DNA of 41,003 nt from Spirochaetaceae bacterium (GTDB taxonomy: Bacteria; Spirochaetota; Spirochaetia; DSM-2461), in assembly GCA_029210985.1 (NCBI GenBank), contig JARGFR010000009.1, positions 1 to 41,003 of the forward strand, read 5' to 3'. The stretch's first letter is position 1, and each line of letters begins with the position of its first letter. Positions 16,961-26,245 of this stretch are shown piece after piece. The position numbers and the translations under genes were made by a program. The notes under the pieces are model-generated. The model did no database searches, was not told where the DNA came from, and saw only the letters and a list, made by a program, of their open reading frames with translations.

Positions 16961-18121
16961 ATGAAAATTGTTATCGCATCGGATTCATACAAAGGCAGCA
17001 ATACCAGCCTGAAAGTCGCCGATCTCATTGAGGAAGGGGCCCGGAAAGTGTTCGGCAGCGCCGAGTATGTCAAAATTCCCATCGCCGACGGCGGAGAAGG
17101 TACTGTCGAGGCCCTTGTGAGCGGCTTAGGCGGAAGTATTACGGACGTGATGGTGCAGGATCCTATCGGACGATCGGTGAAGGCCTTTTACGGCGTCATC
17201 GATGGTAAGGTCGTGATGGAAATGGCGGCTGCCAGCGGGCTTCCCCTCCTGGCTGAAAACGAAAAAGATCCGCGGAAGACCTCCACATACGGAACAGGCG
17301 AGGTGCTCAAAGCGGCGCTGGAAGCCGGCTATACCGATATCACCATCGGCATCGGCGGAAGTGCCACCAACGACGGCGGTGCGGGTCTGGCACAGGCACT
17401 CGGCTACCGGCTGCTGGACGGCTCGGGAGCCGAACTTCCTCCCGGAGGCGCGGCACTGGCAAACATCGCCAAGGTGGACGATTCGAATGCAACATCTCTT
17501 CTCAAGGGAGCCGCAATCCATGTGGCCTGCGATGTAGACAATCCTCTGCTGGGCGCCCAGGGCGCCTCGGCCGTTTACGGCCCGCAGAAAGGCGCCGATC
17601 CGACTGCCGTATCAGAACTCGACTCGGCCCTGGCCCGATTCGCCGATGTGGTGGAAAATTGGAAGGGGCGGCCGATGAGGGAGATTCCCGGCACCGGCGC
17701 CGCAGGCGGCCTGGGCTTCGGCCTGACGGCATTCTGTGATGCGATTATCAAAAGCGGTATCGATACGATATTGGACCTGACCGAATTCGAAGAGAAGATC
17801 GACGGGGCCGATCTGGTGATTACCGGCGAGGGTAAAATCGACGGCCAGTCGATCCGCGGCAAGGTGCCCGTCGGAGTGGCGGCCAGGGCCAAACCCGCCG
17901 GTTTGCCGGTTCTGGCCATTGTCGGTGATATCGGGACAGGCGCATCGGCGGTGTATGAGTACGGCATCGACTCCATCATGAGCACCGTCGACCGGGCGAT
18001 GCCCCTGGAAGAGGCCATTGCCCGGTCCCGGGAATGCCTGGTGAATGCCGCCGAACGGGCCTGCCGAATGATACGCATCGGCATGAAGGTGGCCGGGGCT
18101 CGCTATGACGGCACGACATGA
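16961..18121 (+). CDS. Glycerate 2-kinase
   Basis: Phosphorylates D-glycerate, in this GarK/GlxK family usually to 2-phosphoglycerate, feeding glycolysis. 386 aa, the family length. Seen: N-terminal VIASDSYKGS, PIADGGEGT (about 44-52), GIGGSATNDGGAG (~129-141), ACDVDNPLLG, YGPQKGA, TGAAGGLGFGL and LVITGEGKIDGQS. Start ATG 16961 is preferred over an upstream in-frame ATG at 16898, because the protein then begins at the conserved MKIVIASDS and AGAGG lies 9 nt upstream. Its TGA overlaps the Uup gene's ATG (ATGA). It might use glycerate from sugar-acid breakdown or serine interconversion; no linked dehydrogenase is seen. Confidence 0.95.
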   Translation: MKIVIASDSYKGSNTSLKVADLIEEGARKVFGSAEYVKIPIADGGEGTVEALVSGLGGSITDVMVQDPIGRSVKAFYGVIDGKVVMEMAAASGLPLLAENEKDPRKTSTYGTGEVLKAALEAGYTDITIGIGGSATNDGGAGLAQALGYRLLDGSGAELPPGGAALANIAKVDDSNATSLLKGAAIHVACDVDNPLLGAQGASAVYGPQKGADPTAVSELDSALARFADVVENWKGRPMREIPGTGAAGGLGFGLTAFCDAIIKSGIDTILDLTEFEEKIDGADLVITGEGKIDGQSIRGKVPVGVAARAKPAGLPVLAIVGDIGTGASAVYEYGIDSIMSTVDRAMPLEEAIARSRECLVNAAERACRMIRIGMKVAGARYDGTT

Positions 18122-19995
18122 ATCTCCTATCCCTCACCGACGTCTCCCTGACCCTGGGTCATACACCGCTCTTCGAAGATGTGACTCTGGGCTTCGATGC
18201 CGGCGAGAAGATCGGCTTCATCGGTCCCAACGGAGCGGGCAAGTCCACATTCATATCACTCCTCACCGGTGAGCGCGATCCGGATACGGGACGGCTTCAT
18301 CGACGCAACGGACTGAAGATCAGCTATCTTCCCCAAATTCCAAAAGTCCCGCCCGGGACAACCGTCGCCGATCTGGTGTTCCGGTCGGACGACCCGAAAG
18401 CCGCTTTGGTGCGTGAATACGAATCCTTTCTCGAAGAATACGACGAGAGTCGACACAACGAACTCTCGGACTTCCAGGCAAGGATGGACCATGAAGACGC
18501 ATGGAATATCGAACGAACCTATCACTCATTCCTGACGGAATTGGGAATCCACGATCTCTCCCGCCGGGCGGACACTCTTTCGGGAGGTGAATTGAGAAAA
18601 GCGGATATGGCCCGGGTGCTGGCATCCGGAGCCGATTTTCTGCTCCTGGACGAACCCACAAACCATCTGGACCTTGAAACCGTGGAATGGCTGGAAACAT
18701 GGCTCCGGAATGGTCGGCGTTCTTATATTCTGGTGACCCACGACAGAAGCTTTCTTGACCGTTCCTGCGACATCATCCTGGAACTAGAAAACCATCGCCT
18801 GACCAAATACCCGGGCAATTGGTCGACATATGTAGCGGCCAAGACCAAGCGGCTGGAGGAAGAGGAGAAGGCCGCCGAGAAGCGGACCAATATACTCCGC
18901 AGGGAAATGGAGTGGGCGTCCCGACAGCCCAAAGCCAGGGCGGGCAAGGATAAGAAGCGTCTATCCCGCATCGAAGATCTCCAAGACGCACCCCAGGCCG
19001 ATGTCCAGCGTATGACCGAATTCTCCGCTCGCGGCAGGCGTCTGGGCAAGAAGGTGCTGGAACTGGTGAATGTGGAGAAATCCCGAGGCGGACGCCGGGT
19101 TATCGCTCCATTCTCTTACAGTTTTAAGCGAGGAGAACGTATCGGCATCGCCGGTCCGAACGGAGCCGGAAAGACGACGCTGCTTTCTCTGGCCGCGGGC
19201 TTGCTGGAGATTGACGGAGGGCGCGTCGACACCGGAACCAACACTCGATTCGCGGTTCTGGATCAGTCCCCCTTGAAGGCCGATGAATCCCTCACGCTCC
19301 TGGAATACATGAAAGCCGAGGCTGAGATGGTCCTCACCGCCGACGGCGGCCTGGTGGATGCGGCATCCTGGCTGGAGCGATTCGGATTTCCCGCCGCCGC
19401 CGGACGTCGAAAAGTGCGTTATTTGTCGGGGGGCGAACGGAGGCGGCTCCAGCTCATACGACTCCTGATGCGCGAACCGAACTTCCTTATTCTGGATGAA
19501 CCCACCAACGATCTGGACCTGGCCACTCTCGGCCTGCTGGAACAGTTTCTGGATGAGTATTCGGGCTGTCTACTGGTGGTTTCCCATGATCGGACATTTC
19601 TGGAACGGATCGTCGACTATTTTCTCATCCTTGACGGCTCCGGATCAGTCCGGGGATTCTCCGGATCCTGGTCGGAATATCGGGAGATGGAAAAAAAATC
19701 CAAACGGGAACTGTCATCCTCCTCAGGGCCGGACAAAGCCGCGGAAAATCGTCGGGGCGGATCGGGTCGTGAAACGAAAAAAGGGCTAAGCTTCAAAGAG
19801 AAAAAAGAAATGGAATCACTGATGGAAGAGATTCTCAGCCTGGAAGACGAACTGAGCGGATTGGAGGAGATGTTTTCCCGGCCCTCACCCGATCCGGCGA
19901 TGTTGGCCGAAGCCGGCCGGCGTCACGATCCATTAAGGACTGAAATTGCCGAAAAGACCGCACGCTGGGAAGAGCTGGCGAGCCGAGACTCATGA
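18118..19995 (+). CDS. uup: ABC-F ATPase, Uup-like
   Basis: 625-residue soluble protein with two ABC nucleotide-binding domains and no membrane segment, as in ABC-F factors that act on the ribosome. Domain 1: Walker A GPNGAGKST (36-44), signature LSGGE (154-158), DEPTNHLD (178-185). The inter-domain linker (~240-300) contains WASRQPKARAGKDKKR, typical of Uup. Domain 2: GPNGAGKTT (346-354), LSGGE (436-440), DEPTNDLD (460-467). Residues ~530-625 are charged and helical, fitting the Uup C-terminal coiled coil that binds DNA or ribosome in E. coli. It overlaps both neighbours by ATGA and has no Shine-Dalgarno of its own, so it depends on coupling to glycerate kinase translation. Resistance-type ABC-F is a less likely alternative. 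Confidence 0.9.
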   Translation: MNLLSLTDVSLTLGHTPLFEDVTLGFDAGEKIGFIGPNGAGKSTFISLLTGERDPDTGRLHRRNGLKISYLPQIPKVPPGTTVADLVFRSDDPKAALVREYESFLEEYDESRHNELSDFQARMDHEDAWNIERTYHSFLTELGIHDLSRRADTLSGGELRKADMARVLASGADFLLLDEPTNHLDLETVEWLETWLRNGRRSYILVTHDRSFLDRSCDIILELENHRLTKYPGNWSTYVAAKTKRLEEEEKAAEKRTNILRREMEWASRQPKARAGKDKKRLSRIEDLQDAPQADVQRMTEFSARGRRLGKKVLELVNVEKSRGGRRVIAPFSYSFKRGERIGIAGPNGAGKTTLLSLAAGLLEIDGGRVDTGTNTRFAVLDQSPLKADESLTLLEYMKAEAEMVLTADGGLVDAASWLERFGFPAAAGRRKVRYLSGGERRRLQLIRLLMREPNFLILDEPTNDLDLATLGLLEQFLDEYSGCLLVVSHDRTFLERIVDYFLILDGSGSVRGFSGSWSEYREMEKKSKRELSSSSGPDKAAENRRGGSGRETKKGLSFKEKKEMESLMEEILSLEDELSGLEEMFSRPSPDPAMLAEAGRRHDPLRTEIAEKTARWEELASRDS

Positions 19996-21068
19996 AGTTG
20001 CGGTTTCTGATCGTAGTGGTCTGCCTGGCCTCGGCGATGCCGCCGATGGAGTCCCGGGCAATATCTTCGGGAGACCGGATGCCCTTGGGGCCCCTGGGAG
20101 GCAGAAATGTCTATGCTCCCCATCAGCCCTGGTTCAGTTTTCCCGCCGAAATGGCCGCACCTTTCCCCGTGGGCACAATGAGAGCCCGCACTGGACTCTA
20201 TTATGTGAACGAATTCAGCACCTACCCCTTCGAAGTCGACAATGAAATTCCCATTGATGGCCTTCTAACTCCAGAGAGACAGGAGCAATTGACAGCGATG
20301 GACTTTGAAAGCCTGATCCTGGAAACCGGCTGGGATTGGCAGGCTGTACCGGAATGGCGATTCAGCGCGGATTGGCGGCTGCATGTTCGATATGCCGGAT
20401 TTCTGGATGATGTCATTGTATGGTGGCACGACATTCTGAGCCTACCTAACGCCGGACGGGAGTATTTTTCTCACCACCGGTCGCAGTGGACCATCAGGGG
20501 TGCCGGCGGCGATGTCATCGAGGGTTCGGGTACCGTCGTATCCTCGGGGGATCTGGATCTGCGCTCGGTGTGGAGTTTTTACAACAGCCCCAAATTGGAT
20601 CTGGCTCTGGAAACTGCATTCAAGATTCCCCTATCGCATTACGGCGAAGGATTCAGTTCGAGCTATCCTGATATCGGAACAGCCTTTCTGGCGGACTGGC
20701 ATCCATGGATGCGATGGGCATTCTACGTCAACGCCGGGATGATTCTTCCCTTGGGTCCTCAAGGACGGATTATGGGCCAATTCATCCCGGTGGTGGAATT
20801 TCGCGCAGCCCGGAATCTGTCCCTCATTCTCCAGGCCAATATTCAGAGTTCGCCGATTGAAGGAGAAGAGGGGGACTCATACAGTCATCCCGTGTTCGGA
20901 GACACCGGAATGTTCCTGCTTCCCCAAACCGACATTAAACTGGGTATTCGCGGCCGCTCCGGACGACTGGGCTGGCAGTTTTTCATCGAAGAAGACCCCC
21001 TCACCTGGGAAGGTCCGGATATATTGGTCTATTTCGGCGGGGAATGGACATTGAATACGAATCCTTGA
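19992..21068 (+). CDS. Predicted outer-membrane beta-barrel protein, DUF3187-like
   Basis: 358 residues with an N-terminal signal peptide (MKLRFLIVVVCLASAMPPMESRA, cleavage probably after SRA; shown only as basic start plus hydrophobic core). The rest alternates hydrophobic and polar residues with many aromatic positions and ends in a strand, WTLNTNP, as expected for a barrel. GPLGGRNVYAPHQPWFSFP near residue 32 resembles the start of DUF3187 proteins, whose function is unknown. Inner blocks such as SGDLDLRSVWSFYNSPKLDLALE look like paired barrel strands. Its ATG overlaps the ABC-F stop (ATGA), and it ends one base before the stop of the convergent TPR-like gene. Family assignment is from memory and moderate; outer-membrane location is inferred. 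Confidence 0.7.
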   Translation: MKLRFLIVVVCLASAMPPMESRAISSGDRMPLGPLGGRNVYAPHQPWFSFPAEMAAPFPVGTMRARTGLYYVNEFSTYPFEVDNEIPIDGLLTPERQEQLTAMDFESLILETGWDWQAVPEWRFSADWRLHVRYAGFLDDVIVWWHDILSLPNAGREYFSHHRSQWTIRGAGGDVIEGSGTVVSSGDLDLRSVWSFYNSPKLDLALETAFKIPLSHYGEGFSSSYPDIGTAFLADWHPWMRWAFYVNAGMILPLGPQGRIMGQFIPVVEFRAARNLSLILQANIQSSPIEGEEGDSYSHPVFGDTGMFLLPQTDIKLGIRGRSGRLGWQFFIEEDPLTWEGPDILVYFGGEWTLNTNP

Positions 21069-21069
21069 T

Positions 21070-21873
21070 TCAGGGGCAGTCCTGAACCATAGAGTTTTCC
21101 GGGAAGATCTCCGAAGCCGATCGGCACAGCCTCTCCGCTTCATCCGATCTTCCCAATTTCTCATATGCCGCGGCCAGACTGACACGTCCCCAGAACCGCT
21201 CAATGTCGTCCAGATCGTCCCGGAGAATGAGGGCCTCGAGTCGGCGAGCTGCGGCATCCGGATCGCCGCCGGCGGCTTTCGGAGCATTAATCTGACCTTG
21301 TGAGCTGATGATGATGGCCAAAGCATTTTCAGGGTCATCTATAAGGCTGCGATCCGACCATTCGGCCACTTTTGGAGCCATCCTGATGATGCCCCCCAGT
21401 CCCTTGGTGAGCATCCAGGACGAACCGGCGTCGGCTCGGACACGCCAAGCCTCGGAACTGTTTCCGGTCTGCAGTGAGGATTCGGAGAGGTCCATGGCCA
21501 GCTGGAAGTGTTTTCTGGCTTCACCCTCATCCCCGGTACCCAGTATGGTCCTCCCGGCATTCAGCTCCACCCGAGCATTCAGATAGTCTCCGGCGGCCCG
21601 ATTGCTCACTCGCCCGAAGAAAGACGAAGCTTGACGCAGGTTCTCCAGAACCGCGGAATAGGGCTCGGTGTTCTCCCAAAGTAATTGTCGGGCCTCGTCG
21701 AACGACTCCATTCCCGACTCAACGAGGAGATGATCGGCTTCATTCAATCCAACCAGAGGCGCCTTGGGTTCAAGGGCTTGAGTCGTTTCCGGAGCGAACC
21801 AAGTCAAAACGGCCAAAGTGATGGATAGACCGGCGGTGCGGAATGATTTTCGAAACATACCCTCATACCGCAT
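21070..21873 (-). CDS. Exported TPR-like protein
   Basis: 267 residues. Signal-like N-terminus (FRKSFRTAGLSITLAVLTWFA, residues ~7-27) and probable cleavage near TTQA, so periplasmic. The rest is alpha-helical with Ala-rich helical pairs resembling tetratricopeptide repeats, best at RFWGRVSLAAAYEKLGRSDEAERLCRSA near the C-terminus (part: LAAAYEKLGRSDEAE). One Cys lies at each end of the last repeat region (LCRSA and QDCP), so a disulfide is possible. ATG 21871-21873 has AGGAG about 11 nt upstream and overlaps the RND gene's 3' end by 11 bases; ATG 21856-21858 is an alternative. Coupling to the RND pump suggests an envelope accessory role, but no homologue function is known to me. Confidence 0.75.
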   Translation of the reverse strand: MRYEGMFRKSFRTAGLSITLAVLTWFAPETTQALEPKAPLVGLNEADHLLVESGMESFDEARQLLWENTEPYSAVLENLRQASSFFGRVSNRAAGDYLNARVELNAGRTILGTGDEGEARKHFQLAMDLSESSLQTGNSSEAWRVRADAGSSWMLTKGLGGIIRMAPKVAEWSDRSLIDDPENALAIIISSQGQINAPKAAGGDPDAAARRLEALILRDDLDDIERFWGRVSLAAAYEKLGRSDEAERLCRSASEIFPENSMVQDCP

Positions 21874-24800
21874 CTGTAACGGCTTCTCCTTTCTTCTTTT
21901 TCCAGGTTCGGTCGAACAGGCTGCCGTAGAGAGCCGGAATAAAAATCAGGGTCGCCAACGTTGAGAAGATCAACCCGAAAATAATTGTGCTGGCCATGGG
22001 ACTCCAGACAACAGAACGGCCGCCGAGGCCGATGGCTGTGGGAGTCAAACCGGCTATCGTGGTGAGGCTTGTGAGAATGATGGGACGCAGACGTGTCTCT
22101 GCGGCATTCAGCACAGAATCACCTACAGCTTCACCGTTTTCCCGACGCTCATTGATAAAGCTGATGAGTACGATGGCGTCATTGACGGCAATACCGGCAA
22201 GCGCAACGGCGGCATAGAGTACGGTTGTGCTGAAAGGCGTTCCGGATACCGCCAGGTAAATGACGACTCCGGCAAAGGCCAAGGGCACGGAAAACAGAAT
22301 CAGGAAGGGCTGGGAATAGCTCCGGAACTGGGTGCCCAGGATAAGATAGATCAAAAAGATTCCGATGAGGAAAATCCTGAGTATCTGGATCAGCAGATCG
22401 TTGAATTCGGCAAACTCGCCGCCGACTGAAAACTCGATCCCGGGAAAGCGATCCGCATACTCATCGTCGAAGATCTGCTGCATCCGATTGTTGAACTCCG
22501 GGATATTGTCTTTGTTGAACGCTCCCGCAGTAACGGTAACCTCTCGGCGCCCGTCCAGACGCTTGATTGACGCGACAGACTCACCGCTTTCCAGGGAAGC
22601 CACCGCCGTGAAGGGAACCGCAAGTCCCGAAGGCGTGGGTATCATTGTCTGCTGAAGGAGAGACGGCTCGGATGCCGCTCCGTCGCTGAACCTCACCACC
22701 ACATCGATGGATTTGTTGTCTTTGAAGAATGTCGTGGCCTCAATACCGTCCACGGACGCTCTCACGAAGCTTCCGATGGAAGCGACGCTCAGGCCGTAGG
22801 ATGCGGCCCGCTCTTCATTGACTCGGACGGTCAGGAGGGGAGTTCCGGGTTCGAAGTTGTCTTTAATATTCAGATAATCCGGATCTGCATCCAGTTCTTC
22901 CCGCAGCCTGTCGGCAATGACGAGAATCTCTTCATATCGGTCTCCGAAAATCCTGAATGAGACCGGATCGTCGGTGGGCGGTCCGTTTGCGGCCTTACGG
23001 AAGAGGACTGAGTCCGGACCGGGGATGTCACCGGTGAGTTCCTGGACTTCGGCCATAATGGTGGCGATGGACCGGGTGCGTCCATCAGCCGCTTCGGACA
23101 GGTCGACGAGAATCTGGGCCACAGACGTATTCGTATTATTCCCTGTGTCTCCGGCCTGGAAACCCACCGAAGTGCTGACCGCCGCAATTTCACCGTTTCC
23201 CACCAGAGGTATGATTCGTTCCTCATACCGGCCGGTGACAAAGTCGGTCTTCTCCAATGGTGTACCGGGGGGCATCGTGATATCAATATAGAAAACCGAG
23301 AAATCTTCCGCACTGAAGAGATCCTGGTTGAGAAAGGGGACCAGCATAAACGAGGTGATCATCAAAGCCAAAGTCACGATCACCGTCAGCCGGCGACGCC
23401 GATAAAGACGCTCCACCAATCGACGATAGATTCTTTTAAATGCAAGGAATTTCCGCCCTTCCCCTTTTCGTCTTTTTCCCTCGTACCAGTCGGCATAATG
23501 GGAGGGCAGAAAAACCAGAGCCTCGGCTGTGGAGGCCAACAGAGCGATGGCGACGGTGAGGGGTATCACCCGGAGAAACTTGCCGATGGTTCCCGGGAGT
23601 ATCATCAGCGGAAGGAAGGCGGCCACCGTCGTCGCCGTGGCGGCGATAACGGGAACCGCCACCTGATTCGTTCCGTTAATCGCGGCGGATCTCCGATCCA
23701 GCCCCTGCTGTCTCAGGCGAAAGCTGTTCTCGGATATGACGATGGCGTGGTCGACGATAAGACCCAAGACCAGAACCAGACCGAAGAGCGTATTGGAATT
23801 GAAGGTCTGTCCGGAGGCATCCAAAACGATAAAGGCAATGGCGAAGGTGACCGGGATGCCCAGCGCCGTCATCAGTGCGTTGCGCAGCCCGAGGAAGAAA
23901 TACAGTATCACCACCAGGAGCGCCAAACCGATCAGCGCATTGTTCAGTAGAACATCAATACTTGATTGGATGGGAACGGAGGAGTCGTTGAGGTAGGAGA
24001 CTGTTATATCACGGGAAATTTTTGGGCCCCATTCCTCCATCACCTCTTTGACACCCTCAATCACCCCCACCGATCCCCCATTGGGCACTTTGGTGATGCG
24101 CATGGCGACGGCAGTTGATCCATTAAAGCGCGAGTGCTGACCGGAATCATCGTACTCATCAAGGATTCTTGCGACATCCCTGACCCGTATGGTGCCGGTT
24201 CCTTCTCCGTTGCGCCTGACAACCACATCACCGAAAGCTGCCGTGTCACTGAGTTCGCCGACGGTTCGTACCAGGTAGTCCTGCCTCTCGGTGGTGAGAG
24301 TTCCTCCCGGAACATTGACGTTCCTTGCCTGAACGGCTCGAACCAGCTCTTCCAGCGGAATATTTCTGGCTTCCAGTGCCGACCTGTCTGTGGAGAGGAC
24401 GATCTGCCTGTCCCTGACTCCGATCAGATCCACTCCGGCTACATCGGGAATACGACGAAGCGGATCCTCCAGGAGATTTGCGGCATCAACCAATTCCGGA
24501 TATCCCACGTCCCCTGAAAGTACCAATTCAATCACCGGAGCAAAATCGTTAGATGAAAAACTGTCAACCGACGCATCCAGAGTCCCCTCCGGCAGACTGA
24601 CCTCGGAAAAACGGGTTCTGACATCCTGAAACAATTTGTCGAACTTGTCCGAACTGATGCCGTCGTCGAACCTGACACTGACGGCGGCCAGACCCTCGCC
24701 GCTCACCGAGCTGATCTCATCCAGTTCATCAAGGCCCTGCATCTCCTCTTCGATGGGTATCACCAGCCGCTTCTCCACTTCTTCGGCGGACACCCCCGGC

Positions 24801-24955
24801 CAAGGCACGATGATGTTCACGAAATAGAATGGAACTTCAGAGAATTGTTCTCTGGGCATTCTCGACAGGCTCAACGCGCCGAATGCCAAAAGAGCAAACA
24901 TGAGGATGTTGACAAGGACGGGGTTCTTGACGGAAAAGGATCCGATACTCATCAT
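21863..24955 (-). CDS. RND family efflux transporter, inner-membrane pump
   Basis: 1030-residue proton-driven exporter of the AcrB/MdtB/HAE1-like class. N-terminal helix NPVLVNILMFALLAFGALSL, two large periplasmic loops (~35-330 and ~560-850), and twelve predicted membrane helices in two blocks. The pump domain begins PWPGVSAEEVE (51-61). TM4 reads GLIVDHAIVISEN (398-410): the usual Asp-Asp pair is Asp402-His403. TM10 reads GIAVNDAIVL. IILTSLTTIAGLTPTA near the C-terminus is typical. ATG 24953-24955 overlaps the adaptor gene's TGA (ATGA). No outer-membrane TolC-like channel gene is present. Substrate is unknown; drug, lipid or metabolite export are all possible. Confidence 0.95.
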   Translation of the reverse strand: MMSIGSFSVKNPVLVNILMFALLAFGALSLSRMPREQFSEVPFYFVNIIVPWPGVSAEEVEKRLVIPIEEEMQGLDELDEISSVSGEGLAAVSVRFDDGISSDKFDKLFQDVRTRFSEVSLPEGTLDASVDSFSSNDFAPVIELVLSGDVGYPELVDAANLLEDPLRRIPDVAGVDLIGVRDRQIVLSTDRSALEARNIPLEELVRAVQARNVNVPGGTLTTERQDYLVRTVGELSDTAAFGDVVVRRNGEGTGTIRVRDVARILDEYDDSGQHSRFNGSTAVAMRITKVPNGGSVGVIEGVKEVMEEWGPKISRDITVSYLNDSSVPIQSSIDVLLNNALIGLALLVVILYFFLGLRNALMTALGIPVTFAIAFIVLDASGQTFNSNTLFGLVLVLGLIVDHAIVISENSFRLRQQGLDRRSAAINGTNQVAVPVIAATATTVAAFLPLMILPGTIGKFLRVIPLTVAIALLASTAEALVFLPSHYADWYEGKRRKGEGRKFLAFKRIYRRLVERLYRRRRLTVIVTLALMITSFMLVPFLNQDLFSAEDFSVFYIDITMPPGTPLEKTDFVTGRYEERIIPLVGNGEIAAVSTSVGFQAGDTGNNTNTSVAQILVDLSEAADGRTRSIATIMAEVQELTGDIPGPDSVLFRKAANGPPTDDPVSFRIFGDRYEEILVIADRLREELDADPDYLNIKDNFEPGTPLLTVRVNEERAASYGLSVASIGSFVRASVDGIEATTFFKDNKSIDVVVRFSDGAASEPSLLQQTMIPTPSGLAVPFTAVASLESGESVASIKRLDGRREVTVTAGAFNKDNIPEFNNRMQQIFDDEYADRFPGIEFSVGGEFAEFNDLLIQILRIFLIGIFLIYLILGTQFRSYSQPFLILFSVPLAFAGVVIYLAVSGTPFSTTVLYAAVALAGIAVNDAIVLISFINERRENGEAVGDSVLNAAETRLRPIILTSLTTIAGLTPTAIGLGGRSVVWSPMASTIIFGLIFSTLATLIFIPALYGSLFDRTWKKKKGEAVTDAV

Positions 24956-26034
24956 GCGCCTCCGCTCAGACCAACGATTGTGACCGTTACCAAAGCGCCG
25001 TCGGTCAGAGAGGCGATCCCGCTGGTGATGAGAGTTTCACCTTTCTCCAACCCGTCAAGAACCTCGATCCGATCGCCGAGGCGAGACCCGGTCCGAATCA
25101 TTCGCCGACTGACCGTTCCCTCTTCATCGACAAAGACATACTGATCGTCACCGCGATCCAGCACGGCCGATGTGGGAATGATGGCCACTTCATCGTTTGA
25201 GACGACATCGACGGCCACAGTCACCGACATCCCGGATCGAAGTCGATCACCGGGAACGGGCTGCCACTCCACGACGACAGAATAGGAACCTGTCCGACTG
25301 TCGGTACCGGCTGAAATCGCCGTTACGGTTCCGGATCGAACAATGCCGTCCTTTCCGATGATTTGAGCATCGTTGCCGGTCTCAATCAGCAGAACCTGGC
25401 CTTCTCCGACACTGATGACGGTTCGAAAAGCGCTGTCGTCGACGATTCTCGCGACTCTCACACCCCGGCTCAAATAGTCCCCGACTTCCACCGCACTGTC
25501 TTTAACTGCAATGGCTCCGGCGAAGGGCGCAGTGATACGGGTGTTTTCATAAGCTTCGATTGCCGCGGCCATGGCCGCTTCGGCATCGAGAAGTCGATCG
25601 GTCACCTGACTGAACTGAAGACTGGACATACTTCCGCTGTTTTTTGACTTCTCGGAAGCCTGATATTCCAACAAAGCCGTTTCGTAACGCTGTACGGCGG
25701 AGTCCCTGTTCCTGGCAGCCAATTCGGCATCCAGGGTCAGGAGGATTTCCGCGGGTTGAACGCGGTCACCTAGCAAGAAAGACACATCGCGAACCAGTCC
25801 TTCGGCTTCCGAAACCACCCAGGCTTCACGAATACCCTCGACTATGCCCGCTCCTCTCACCTCAGGAATGAGCAGGCCCATGGACACGGTCATGCCCTCG
25901 ACGGCGACCGGTCTGTCCGACCATTCATCGTTATAGCTGGCCGATGTCGCTTCATCCGGCGATCTGCTGCATCCCAGTAGAGTCAAGGAGATAAGGGCCG
26001 GCAGCAATGTCAGACTGATGATTGTTTTTTTCAT
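24952..26034 (-). CDS. RND efflux periplasmic adaptor (HlyD/AcrA family), lipoprotein
   Basis: Membrane-fusion protein linking the RND pump to an outer-membrane channel. From ATG 26032-26034 the product is 360 aa, starting with a K-K signal peptide and lipobox LTLLGC, so it is lipid-anchored in the inner membrane, facing the periplasm. Order: beta-barrel/lipoyl half (SEAEGLVRDVSFLLGDRV), a short coiled-coil hairpin (~95-155, LTLDAELAARNRDSAVQRYE), second lipoyl half (ITAPFAGAIAVKDSAVEVGDYL), then barrel and membrane-proximal domains (PTSAVLDRGDDQYVFV, LDGLEKGETLITSG). A longer frame to 26049 would add MEWVE, unusual before a signal peptide. A TATAAT at 26063-26068 read leftward fits transcription starting just before either. 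First gene of the export operon. Confidence 0.9.
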   Translation of the reverse strand: MKKTIISLTLLPALISLTLLGCSRSPDEATSASYNDEWSDRPVAVEGMTVSMGLLIPEVRGAGIVEGIREAWVVSEAEGLVRDVSFLLGDRVQPAEILLTLDAELAARNRDSAVQRYETALLEYQASEKSKNSGSMSSLQFSQVTDRLLDAEAAMAAAIEAYENTRITAPFAGAIAVKDSAVEVGDYLSRGVRVARIVDDSAFRTVISVGEGQVLLIETGNDAQIIGKDGIVRSGTVTAISAGTDSRTGSYSVVVEWQPVPGDRLRSGMSVTVAVDVVSNDEVAIIPTSAVLDRGDDQYVFVDEEGTVSRRMIRTGSRLGDRIEVLDGLEKGETLITSGIASLTDGALVTVTIVGLSGGA

Positions 26035-26062
26035 TTCCACCCATTCCATTCCAAGTTAATCA

Positions 26063-26068
26063 ATTATA
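26063..26068 (-). promoter_or_regulatory. TATAAT -10 element for the efflux operon
   Basis: Perfect TATAAT read leftward, placing the transcript start near 26056 and giving a ~22-nt leader to the adaptor start at 26034. No matching -35 is seen 17 bp upstream (CTCTAC). The remaining AT-rich gap to 26230 shows no other supported element. Confidence 0.45.
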
Positions 26069-26233
26069 GAACATAAGATGAACATGTAGAGTTTTTTGCC
26101 AACTTCTACTTACGTCTTCACTGTATTAAGAGTAAAGAACGTGACGACTATTGTCCAATATATTTTTTATTTTTATTAGACATTGTTCCCACGGCGTTTG
26201 TTCTTTTTTCACAACCCCCCGAGACAAAACGGC

Positions 26234-26239
26234 TATAAT
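26234..26239 (+). promoter_or_regulatory. TATAAT -10 element six bases before the NTPase ATG
   Basis: Consensus TATAAT ends six bases before ATG 26246, where a Shine-Dalgarno sequence should otherwise be. It predicts transcription starting at or within a base or two of the start codon, i.e. a leaderless mRNA. TTCACA at 26208-26213 is a possible but too distant -35 (20 bp). Confidence 0.45.
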
Positions 26240-26245
26240 CCCATT

